Of a stretch of 61,522 nucleotides of DNA, positions 1-6,878 are shown piece by piece. Numbering within the stretch: position 1 is the stretch's first letter; every line of letters starts with the position of its first letter. The DNA is taken from the NCBI GenBank assembly GCA_949290395.1, contig CASERQ010000006.1:1-61522 (forward strand), given 5' to 3'. The stretch comes from an uncultured bacterium. Its GTDB lineage: Bacteria; Bacillota_I; Bacilli_A; RFN20; CAG-826. The notes beneath the pieces were generated by a model, which saw only the letters and a list, made by a program, of their open reading frames with translations, searched no databases and was not told where the DNA came from. The position numbers and the translations under genes are program-made.

Positions 1-641
1 TCCTTGGTTGGTATTTAGAAGAAAGTTTCATAAACAAGGTTACTTTTCCTTTTGAAGTCACAAAAGATCAAACTTTATATGCTAAATGGGAAGAAAATAT
101 TCCTGCAGCAATAAACTTTAACGTTAATGAAGAAGGCGTTTTAACTAGTGTCGAAGGAATTAGTGAAGTTAATAATGAAGTAGAAATTCCTTCAAAAGTT
201 AATAATATTGATGTGGTAGAAATCGGCGATGAAGTTTTTGCTAATAATTTATTTATTAAAAAGCTTGTTATACCAGAAAGCGTAAAAAGTCTTGGTAATA
301 AAATGTGTTATGGCGCAAAAAATCTTGAAGAAGTAGTTTTGCCAAATAATATAACTGTAATTCCTGATTATGCATTTGAAAGCTGTTCTTCATTAACAAA
401 CATTAATATTCCTACTTCACTTGTACAAATAAGAGCAAACGCTTTTTCTCAAACTGCTTTAAAAGAGTTTATTGCACCTGAAACTTTAAAAGAAATATGG
501 CTTTATGCTTTTAAAGATGCAAAAGAATTAAGAAATGTTGAACTTAAAAATGTCACTGAAATAGGAGACATGGTTTTTGAAAATTGCGAAAAACTCGAAT
601 CTATTGTTATCCCTGAAACACTTGAAGAAATTGGTGCATGA
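1..641 (+). CDS. BspA-like leucine-rich-repeat surface protein, 5' partial, frameshifted
   Basis: Open from the left edge (reading frame starts at base 3), so the true start lies outside the window and the Met at 213 is internal. The first ~35 residues end in YAKW and look like an InlB/Listeria-Bacteroides (Flg_new) repeat. The rest is a series of ~23-residue LRR_5 (BspA-type) repeats with recurring patterns such as VVIPESV, IPDYAFESCSSL and IGDMVFENC. Proteins of this family are secreted and bind host or bacterial surfaces. The frame is closed by a TGA at 639-641 that exists only because of a 16-bp tandem duplication (623-654); removing one copy joins it in frame to the next entry. Family is confident; ligand unknown. 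Confidence 0.85.
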   Translation, partial: LGWYLEESFINKVTFPFEVTKDQTLYAKWEENIPAAINFNVNEEGVLTSVEGISEVNNEVEIPSKVNNIDVVEIGDEVFANNLFIKKLVIPESVKSLGNKMCYGAKNLEEVVLPNNITVIPDYAFESCSSLTNINIPTSLVQIRANAFSQTALKEFIAPETLKEIWLYAFKDAKELRNVELKNVTEIGDMVFENCEKLESIVIPETLEEIGA

Positions 642-1584
642 AGAAATTGGTGCAAGTGTCTTTGGAGGATGCTCCTCTCTTCAAGATATTGATTTACCTA
701 ATAAACCTCTTGCACTTGATCATAATACTTTTTACGGCTCTGCTTATTATGAAGATAAAAGTAATTGGGAAAATGGAGTTTTATATGTAGACAATTATCT
801 TTTAGCTATCAATAGTGACTTTTTGAATTTAAGTCAATATAAAGTTAAAGAAGGGACAATTGCCATTGCTAATAACGCTTTTTTAAATAATGCGAAAAAT
901 TTAACTAAAATTACTCTTCCTGAAGGTTTAATACTAATTGGGGACAAAGCTTTTTCTAATTTATATAAGTTAGAGTCAGTTAATATTCCTTCTTCGGTTG
1001 ATACAATTGGCTATAATGCTTTTGCGTCAACTGGAATTTCTAATAATAGTACAAATTGGAGCGATAATGGACTTTATATTGATGGCTGGTTAGTTAATGT
1101 TCAAAATACAAAAATTAGTGCATTTGAAGTGAAAGAAGGAACAATTGGTGTTTCTAATGGTAGTGATGTTAGCTTTATCCCATCAAGAGCTAGAAAAATA
1201 ACAAAACTTACTCTCCCTGCATCATTAAGATATATTGGTAAAAATAGTTTCAAGCAACTTACTTCGATAAAAGAAATTTCTTTAGGGGGTTCTTTGGAGT
1301 TTATTAAAGAAGGTGCTTTTGCTGTATGTTCTAGTTTAGAAAAGGTAAATTTAGATGAATGTACAAATTTAGCATTAATTGGTGATCAAGCTTTTAGCCA
1401 AGCAAAGATAAGCGAGATTACAATTTCAGAAAGTGTTTTAGAAATGGGCGAACTTGTTTTCAATCAAAATCGAGCCAATTTAATAGTGCATTGTATGGTA
1501 AGTGAAAAACCAGCTAGTTGGGATAGTAATTGGGATTTCACATATAACGAGCAATATAAGATTACAGTTGAATGGAAAAAATAA
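577..1584 (+). CDS. BspA-like leucine-rich-repeat protein, C-terminal part after frameshift
   Basis: Continuation of the previous protein in another frame. The homologous sequence begins at about base 640 (EEIGASVFGGCSSL); the ATG at 577 is only the first start available in this frame, and residues 1-21 from it are out-of-frame noise. More LRR_5 repeats follow (IGDKAFSNLYKLESV, IPSSVDTIGYNAFAS, IGKNSFKQLTSI), and the protein ends in ITVEWKK without a membrane anchor or sorting signal. Whether this fragment is translated on its own is doubtful, since there is no good ribosome-binding site at 577. It is read best as the 3' half of a gene interrupted by a small duplication, which may be reversible or a sequencing/assembly error. 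Confidence 0.75.
   Translation: MKIAKNSNLLLSLKHLKKLVHEEIGASVFGGCSSLQDIDLPNKPLALDHNTFYGSAYYEDKSNWENGVLYVDNYLLAINSDFLNLSQYKVKEGTIAIANNAFLNNAKNLTKITLPEGLILIGDKAFSNLYKLESVNIPSSVDTIGYNAFASTGISNNSTNWSDNGLYIDGWLVNVQNTKISAFEVKEGTIGVSNGSDVSFIPSRARKITKLTLPASLRYIGKNSFKQLTSIKEISLGGSLEFIKEGAFAVCSSLEKVNLDECTNLALIGDQAFSQAKISEITISESVLEMGELVFNQNRANLIVHCMVSEKPASWDSNWDFTYNEQYKITVEWKK
623..654 (+). repeat. 16-bp perfect tandem duplication that shifts the LRR frame
   Basis: Copies at 623-638 and 639-654 are both TGAAGAAATTGGTGCA. Sixteen is not a multiple of three, so the second copy shifts the frame by one and creates the TGA at 639-641. With a single copy the two LRR halves read through as one protein (ETLEEIGASVFGG). 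Confidence 0.95.
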
Positions 1585-1637
1585 ATTTAAAATTGAATTT
1601 TATCATAAGAAACTTAAAATATAATTGGAGTATGGTT

Positions 1638-3272
1638 ATGAAATCTAAAAATGTTTTATTGTTATCATTATCTTTGGTTTTAAGTAGCGGAGTTCTTGTT
1701 TCTTGCGTTAATGAAGATGAGAAAATTTTAGATATTATCGAAACAAGTCTTGAACTATACGAAGGAGAAAATTACACATTAGATGTTGAAACTTTTAATT
1801 TATCTGGAGATTTAGTGTTTTCATCAAGCGATGAAAATGTTGCTAAAGTTGATAATAAAGGAAAGATTACTGCTTTAAAAGAAGGCGAAACCTACATTAA
1901 AGTTTCTAATGGCGAATTAACTGATTCTTTGCATTTAGTTGTTAAAAAAGATGTTGAACTTGAAACATTCAACATTTCTATAACAAAAGATAGTTTAAGT
2001 GTTGGTGAATCTACTTTAATTGAAGTTGACATTATTCCTAATGAATATTTAGAAAACGTAACTTACGAAATTAAAGAAGGCAAAGATTTAATTGAAATTA
2101 AAGATAGAAAAATAACTGCTCTAAAATCTGGAGAAGTTAGTCTTGTTGCTAAATGTGGGGCACAATATTCTAATGAAGTCACATTAACTATTTATGATTT
2201 TACAGCACAAGTTTTTAATAAAGAACTCGCCCCTGGTAGAAGTTTTGTTATTCGCACTAGTTTAGAAGATAATGAAATTAATTCAGATACAGTTGATGAA
2301 GTCGAAATTCAAGATCCTAGTATTTGTAAATATACTGGAGCCCAATATGGAACTTTGTATTTTGAAGCTTTAAAAGGCGGAAAGACAACTTTAGTTATTA
2401 AATTAAAAGATGGTAGAAAATCAAATAAAGTTGAAGTCATTGTAGAAAGCGAAAATAATTATGATGATATAACTAAAGAGGAATTCTATGCTAACTATAC
2501 AAGAGCTACTGATCCATTTGATGCAAAAACTCGCACTAGACATCATTTAATGAGTGGCGATATTTCTACGCAAGATCAAGAACCAACAATCGAAGAAGAA
2601 AGACCTATTCGTAATGGCGAATTTATTAAGCACAGCCCTAATTCTTATGCAGTAGCAGCTTTATTTCATACTGTAGTCGATAGTGAAGGATATGCTGCTT
2701 TTGATGTATATAAAGATGGAGCATATGTAACTCTTGAAGAAGTTGCAGCTTATATATTTGCTTTTGGCGATGTACCTCCTAACTATTATGAAGATCGTTA
2801 TAATTATCCAGAGCCTTACGAGTCACCATGGGGCGAGTATTTAAGGCTTAACAACTCTCCTTTTTCAGGCGATACCTCGGATTATCCTTATGAGCCAGAA
2901 TTACCACGTATTTCTGGAAATGGGGGAGACCTTGTTTATTATGAAGTTGATATTGGAACAACTGGAACAGATTGTGATCCTAACTATGAAACACGTGAAT
3001 ATAATGATGGTAATTCTATTGTTAGAGGTGCTGCTCGCATTGTTTATTCAGCAAGATACACTAATGGCAAACCAATAACTGATCCTGACGACCGTTATGT
3101 TTTTTATACTTATAACCATTACAATGATTTCCAAGAATATTTAAATTATGAAAACGGTTGGGGTGAAATGTTTGGAAATGTTTCGGCCGGTAACGAGTTA
3201 AATGAACACGATAGACACAATCCGCCAACAGAATATCCTGAAGTAGTGGCTGATTCGCTTACAGGTTTTTAA
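1638..3272 (+). CDS. lipoprotein with Big_2-type Ig domains and C-terminal barnase-like RNase domain
   Basis: The start at 1638 is chosen because GGAG (1627-1630) lies 7 bases upstream and gives a clean lipoprotein signal peptide with lipobox LVSC (Cys23); upstream in-frame ATGs at 1572 and 1632 fit worse. Residues ~30-275 contain two or three bacterial Ig-like (Big_2) domains (VFSSSDENVAKVDNKGKI is diagnostic). The C-terminal ~170 residues resemble the barnase/RNase N1 family: VAAYIFAFGDVPPNY matches the N-terminal helix, YYEVDIG carries a Glu (436) at the catalytic Glu73 position, VRGAARIVYS holds Arg463 and Arg467 with the same spacing as Arg83/Arg87, and NHYNDF gives His494 for His102. 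Two insertions (~17 and ~12 residues) separate these blocks. No barstar-like gene is seen nearby. Nuclease activity is inference. Confidence 0.75.
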   Translation: MKSKNVLLLSLSLVLSSGVLVSCVNEDEKILDIIETSLELYEGENYTLDVETFNLSGDLVFSSSDENVAKVDNKGKITALKEGETYIKVSNGELTDSLHLVVKKDVELETFNISITKDSLSVGESTLIEVDIIPNEYLENVTYEIKEGKDLIEIKDRKITALKSGEVSLVAKCGAQYSNEVTLTIYDFTAQVFNKELAPGRSFVIRTSLEDNEINSDTVDEVEIQDPSICKYTGAQYGTLYFEALKGGKTTLVIKLKDGRKSNKVEVIVESENNYDDITKEEFYANYTRATDPFDAKTRTRHHLMSGDISTQDQEPTIEEERPIRNGEFIKHSPNSYAVAALFHTVVDSEGYAAFDVYKDGAYVTLEEVAAYIFAFGDVPPNYYEDRYNYPEPYESPWGEYLRLNNSPFSGDTSDYPYEPELPRISGNGGDLVYYEVDIGTTGTDCDPNYETREYNDGNSIVRGAARIVYSARYTNGKPITDPDDRYVFYTYNHYNDFQEYLNYENGWGEMFGNVSAGNELNEHDRHNPPTEYPEVVADSLTGF

Positions 3273-3361
3273 AAAGAAAAAATTTGATTAATCGAAGCAT
3301 TATTTTTTAATTCTTTTATGTAACATTTTATGTATGAATTATGTAAGAAGAAGCAAATTTG

Positions 3362-3370
3362 TGCTACAAT
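3362..3370 (+). promoter_or_regulatory. extended -10 promoter of fic gene
   Basis: TGCTACAAT at 3362-3370 is an extended -10 box (TGn + TACAAT). The predicted start of transcription near 3377 leaves a very short leader before AAGG (3381-3384). No convincing -35 is seen. Confidence 0.5.
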
Positions 3371-3389
3371 ATGTTTATAAAAGGTATTC

Positions 3390-4382
3390 GTGACAATGTA
3401 TAAACCACCATTTTCTTTAACAAATAAAATGTTAAGTAGTTCGATTAACATTAGTGAAAAAATTACAAAATTATCAGCATTCAAAAGCTTAAGAAAAATG
3501 CCTATTTTAAGAAGAAATAATCATATCAAGTCAATTCAATCTTCGCTTGCAATTGAAGCTAATTCATTAACCTTGAAGGAAGTTAAAGACGTTATTGACG
3601 GTAAAGTTGTTATTGGGCCTCAAAATGAAATTTTAGAAGTTAAAAATGCTGATAATGCATATAAAAAAGTAGATGATTTAGATCCATACTCAGAAAAAGA
3701 TCTAATTGCAGTTCATCAAATTTTTACAAAAGGGCTAATAGAAGACAAAGGCTATCGAAATAATAACGAAGGAGTTTTTGATGGCGGAAAAGTTATTTTC
3801 GCTGCGCCTCCTCCTAATATGGTGCCGACTTTGATGCATAATCTCTTTTCTTGGTTAAAAGATGATAATGAAACGCCTATTTTAATAAAATCATGTGTAT
3901 TTCATTATGAATTTGTTTTTATTCATCCTTTTAGTGACGGAAACGGAAGAACTGCAAGGTTTTGGCAAAACTTGATTTTAAGCAAATGGAATAAAGTATT
4001 CAGTTATGTCCCTATAGAATTGGAGATAAAAAACTACCAAAATGAATATTATGAAGCGATAAGTACATCTCATTTAAATGGCGATTCAAATGCTTTTGTT
4101 GAACTCATGCTTGAATTAATAGAAAAAAGCATTGATAAAATGCTTGTTACTTTAGAAAAGGAAAAAAGGACAATATCGTCAGAAGTGAATAGGTTATTAG
4201 ACGTGATGGAATATGATGTTTCTTACAGCGCTTTAGAATTAATAAAACTACTTGATATCAAAAGTAGAGACACTCTTAGAAATACTTATCTAAATCCTGC
4301 AATTGAGAATGGACTAGTAGAAATGTCTAATCGAAATAATCCAAAATCCAAAAATCAAAAATATATTAAAAAATGGAATTAA
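3390..4382 (+). CDS. Fic domain protein (class II, N-terminal inhibitory helix)
   Basis: Fic enzymes transfer AMP (or another phosphate-containing group) to hydroxyl side chains of target proteins. The core motif HPFSDGNGRTAR (residues ~179-190) is complete, including the catalytic His and the phosphate-binding GNGR. An N-terminal SLAIEAN matches the inhibitory helix (S/T)xxxE(G/N), with Ala instead of Gly after the Glu, so self-inhibition is likely retained. The C-terminal ~90 residues look like the winged helix common in this subgroup. GTG at 3390 lies 5 bases after AAGG; ATG at 3396 (MYKPPFSL) is the family-typical start and equally possible. It stands alone, next to a kinase remnant, in an accessory stretch. 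Confidence 0.92.
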   Translation: MTMYKPPFSLTNKMLSSSINISEKITKLSAFKSLRKMPILRRNNHIKSIQSSLAIEANSLTLKEVKDVIDGKVVIGPQNEILEVKNADNAYKKVDDLDPYSEKDLIAVHQIFTKGLIEDKGYRNNNEGVFDGGKVIFAAPPPNMVPTLMHNLFSWLKDDNETPILIKSCVFHYEFVFIHPFSDGNGRTARFWQNLILSKWNKVFSYVPIELEIKNYQNEYYEAISTSHLNGDSNAFVELMLELIEKSIDKMLVTLEKEKRTISSEVNRLLDVMEYDVSYSALELIKLLDIKSRDTLRNTYLNPAIENGLVEMSNRNNPKSKNQKYIKKWN

Positions 4383-4494
4383 ATTTACCATATTTGCTAT
4401 TTTTGATATATTCTTAACTTTAAAAATAAGAATTTTGTTTTTTTTTAGAAATCGCATGAAATTTTGTTGTTTTTTGCTTTCAGTTTAAAATTTT

Positions 4495-4540
4495 AAGTTA
4501 AGTTGTAAAATAAAAATGATATTCAATTGCAACTTAACTT
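4495..4540 (+). other. 11-bp perfect inverted repeat, terminator or operator
   Basis: AAGTTAAGTTG (4495-4505) and CAACTTAACTT (4530-4540) are perfect complements around a 24-base loop, followed by TTT. It lies 110 bases after fic and 20 before the kinase remnant. It may end fic transcription or be a two-site operator. Confidence 0.5.
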
Positions 4541-4561
4541 TTTAGAGATTAAAGCTATATT

Positions 4562-4895
4562 ATGAAACTCATAGACTTTACTAAGTGTAAAAGCAGCAAG
4601 ATATTTTATAGTAGCTCTGAGAGAAAACTTGGCATCGTATTTAACGATGATTTTTATATGCTTAAGTTTCAAAAAAATACTGTTTTTGGTTTTCGTTATA
4701 ATCACATTTCCGAATTTATTGGTTCGCATGTTTATGTTATGCTTGGAATTAATTGTCAGGAAACATTTTTAGGAATTTATAATGGGATATGTCTTTATAG
4801 GTGGCGTTGAAAAACCTAATGATATTTTGAACAATCCTAAGTTAAATGAAGCTTACGAAATGGAAAAAACATTAAGTAAACATGATTTATACTAA
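4562..4895 (+). pseudogene. decayed HipA/CtkA-like kinase, N-terminal lobe only
   Basis: 4562-4810 reads 82 residues that match the N-lobe opening of HipA-domain (CtkA-type) Ser/Thr kinases: MKLIDFTKCK at the start, then ISEFIGSHVYVMLGINCQ and ETFLGIYNG. Complete members have about 300 residues; here the catalytic lobe is absent. At about 4782 another frame takes over for 37 codons (ATG 4782, stop 4893-4895), which I do not recognise; it may be a frameshifted continuation or unrelated. The piece sits beside a Fic gene and between two inverted repeats. I read it as a remnant; a functional 82-residue product is possible but unlikely. Confidence 0.6.
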
Positions 4896-4899
4896 AGAC

Positions 4900-4941
4900 G
4901 AAGTCGACAAAAACCAAAGAACTTGGAAAATTGTCGACTTC
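4900..4941 (+). other. 11-bp perfect hairpin without T-tract
   Basis: GAAGTCGACAA (4900-4910) pairs with TTGTCGACTTC (4931-4941). An inner CCAA/TTGG (4914-4917/4923-4926) extends the stem past small A bulges. No T-run follows on either strand, so a simple intrinsic terminator is not obvious; an RNA structure or operator is possible. Confidence 0.5.
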
Positions 4942-5045
4942 TAATAAACTAATAGATAACAAAAGTTAGTATATAATTAAATTTCATAATGGATTAACTA
5001 GTTTTATTGGAACCTATTATAAGGTAAGGAAAGGCGGTTAAAATT

Positions 5046-6002
5046 ATGTTTTGCGATTATGGGAAAGAAAATTTAGGTAAACGAAAAGAAATACTTAATG
5101 ATTTACTCGATATTTGGGAAAGCGCAGTAAGAGCTACTCATACTTTTTTAAGTGAAAGTGATATAGAAGAAATAAAAAAAGTAGTACCTTTAGCTATTGA
5201 GAACGTTGAAAGATTGATTGTTACTGGCTTCACGTCTAAACCTGTTGGTTTTATTGGAATTAACGGCAAAAAAATTGAAATGCTATTTATTCATAATAAA
5301 TATAGAGGTAGAGGGTTTGGCTCCGAGTTAATAAATTATGTTCTAACAAATTTTCACTGTGACGAAGTTTGCGTCAATGAAGCTAATGAAGGAGCTCATG
5401 GATTCTATAAAATTAAGGATTTTGTCGATGTTGACAGACATGAATTAGATGAAGATGGACGTCCTTTTCCAATTATTGTTATGAAAAGAGAATATTATGA
5501 ATTTGCTGCCTCATATTATGATTCACCTATTGGAAAAATGTTAATAGTTTCTGATATTGAAGGTTTAAAAGGACTCTATTTTGTTGGCCAAGAAAATTAC
5601 CTAAGAAATATAAAGGGCGAAATTAAGTTTATAGATACTTATATTAATAACAAAGTTAAAAAGCGGCTTGATAATTATTTTGACCATAAAAAGACAGATA
5701 TAAACTTTAATATGGTGCTTGAAGGTACCGATTTTGAGCGTGATGTTTGGAGAGCTTTATCAACTGTAAGTTATGGGGAAACGATTACATATGGTGAACT
5801 TGCAAAAATAGTAGAAAAGATTTTTAATCGAAAAAATGTTTCGCCTAGAGCAGTTGGAAGAGCATTAGGAAAAAATCCAATTTCGATCATATTACCTTGT
5901 CATCGTGTCATTGGACAAAATAATTCACTCACTGGATATGCAGGTGGATTAGAAAGAAAAAAGTGGCTTCTTAATTTTGAGAAACAAGAGCCAACAGATT
6001 GA
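5046..6002 (+). CDS. ogt: GNAT acetyltransferase fused to methylated-DNA-protein cysteine methyltransferase
   Basis: Two domains. Residues ~1-150 are a GNAT N-acetyltransferase with the acetyl-CoA loop YRGRGFGSEL and the NEANEGAHGFYKIKDF stretch typical of YjaB/YafP-type enzymes. Residues ~155-315 are an O6-alkylguanine-DNA alkyltransferase (Ogt/MGMT): SPRAVGRALGKNP followed by PCHRVIG, with the alkyl-accepting Cys at ~285, then the GYAGGLERKK closing motif. The alkyltransferase repairs O6-methylguanine in a single-use reaction; the acetyltransferase substrate is unknown. The reading frame is continuous with no break at the join. The fusion is not one I know as a standard arrangement. Terminated by the hairpin at 6015-6052. 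Confidence 0.93.
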   Translation: MFCDYGKENLGKRKEILNDLLDIWESAVRATHTFLSESDIEEIKKVVPLAIENVERLIVTGFTSKPVGFIGINGKKIEMLFIHNKYRGRGFGSELINYVLTNFHCDEVCVNEANEGAHGFYKIKDFVDVDRHELDEDGRPFPIIVMKREYYEFAASYYDSPIGKMLIVSDIEGLKGLYFVGQENYLRNIKGEIKFIDTYINNKVKKRLDNYFDHKKTDINFNMVLEGTDFERDVWRALSTVSYGETITYGELAKIVEKIFNRKNVSPRAVGRALGKNPISIILPCHRVIGQNNSLTGYAGGLERKKWLLNFEKQEPTD

Positions 6003-6014
6003 TATTTGAGTAAA

Positions 6015-6052
6015 TTTTTCAAAAACCTTAGATTTGCAAGGTTTTTGAAAAA
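6015..6052 (+). terminator. intrinsic terminator after GNAT-Ogt
   Basis: A 15-bp perfect inverted repeat, TTTTTCAAAAACCTT (6015-6029) and AAGGTTTTTGAAAAA (6038-6052), with an 8-base loop. A/T-rich flanks on both sides would let it work in both directions. Confidence 0.8.
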
Positions 6053-6170
6053 ACTAAACAAAAACTAAAAATTATTTCAGCAAGATTTATTTATAAAAAG
6101 TTAATTTTTTGATACTCAATGTGTCATAATCGTGCATTTGCATTTAAGGTGCTAATTATTTATTATTTTT

Positions 6171-6878
6171 ATGATGTTTAGCAACAAATTAAATTTAGAC
6201 AAAAACTTTATTGATATAGTTAACTTACTTAGAATTGATAACGATAAGATTCGTTATGATGCAAGTTTTTTTGAAAATATAAATAATTTTAGTGCCGAAG
6301 AAGAAATTAGTGATGAAAGTGTAATTTCTCAAAGTAATAATGACGATATAATTGAAATTTTTAGAAATTTAAAAAATGGTAGCGAAAAGGCATTTAGCTT
6401 ATTTTATGAAAAAACTTTTAAGAGCGTTTATTATAAACTTTTAACTTATGTTAAAAATCCAGAAACGGCTAACGATTTATCTCAAGATGTTTATTTAGAA
6501 TTTTATAAAAATGCCAAAAGAATTAAAGAAGATAAATCCTGTGTTACTTTTTTATTTATAATGGTTAAAAATATCGCTTTAAATTATTTAAGATTAACTA
6601 AAAACAATTTAGAGTTTGATGATTCGATAGATATGGGGCTTGAAGAAGATAATAAACTTGACGTTAATCTTATTTTTGCTCTTTTACGTGATGAAATTAA
6701 AGTTAATGAAAAAGACGAAGACATTCTCTTACTTCATGTTATCCAAGGTTATTCATTCAATGATATTGCAGCAATGTATGACTGCAATTTAAATACAGTT
6801 ATTACAAAATATAATCGAACTATAAAAAAGATTCAAAAATATTTTATTGAGAAAGGAGGAGCTTTGAATGATATTTGA
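6171..6878 (+). CDS. ECF-like sigma-70 family factor
   Basis: Residues ~60-135 form sigma region 2 (GSEKAFSLFYEKTF, then ANDLSQDVYLEFYKN) and ~180-225 region 4 (GYSFNDIAAMYDCNLNTV, a helix-turn-helix for the -35). Regions 3 and 1.1 are absent, as in ECF factors. An unusual ~55-residue acidic N-terminal extension precedes region 2. The last 11 bases overlap the next gene, a one-pass membrane protein, which is the classic sigma/anti-sigma arrangement. There is no ribosome-binding site at a normal distance; TATTAT at 6161-6166 lies 5 bases before the ATG, so a leaderless message is possible. Target genes are unknown. Confidence 0.85.
   Translation: MMFSNKLNLDKNFIDIVNLLRIDNDKIRYDASFFENINNFSAEEEISDESVISQSNNDDIIEIFRNLKNGSEKAFSLFYEKTFKSVYYKLLTYVKNPETANDLSQDVYLEFYKNAKRIKEDKSCVTFLFIMVKNIALNYLRLTKNNLEFDDSIDMGLEEDNKLDVNLIFALLRDEIKVNEKDEDILLLHVIQGYSFNDIAAMYDCNLNTVITKYNRTIKKIQKYFIEKGGALNDI

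Noticed and set aside
213-215. ATG 213 as the start of the LRR protein
   Set aside because: The frame is open to the left edge and the upstream part encodes a recognisable InlB-type repeat, so the Met is internal.
577-640. ATG at 577 as a genuine new gene start
   Set aside because: The first 21 residues are the LRR coding sequence read in the wrong frame, and there is no ribosome-binding site; homology begins only after the duplication.
3273-5045. A barstar-like immunity gene for the barnase-like lipoprotein
   Set aside because: The Fic protein and the kinase fragment do not resemble barstar, and no other ~90-residue acidic frame is present on either strand nearby.
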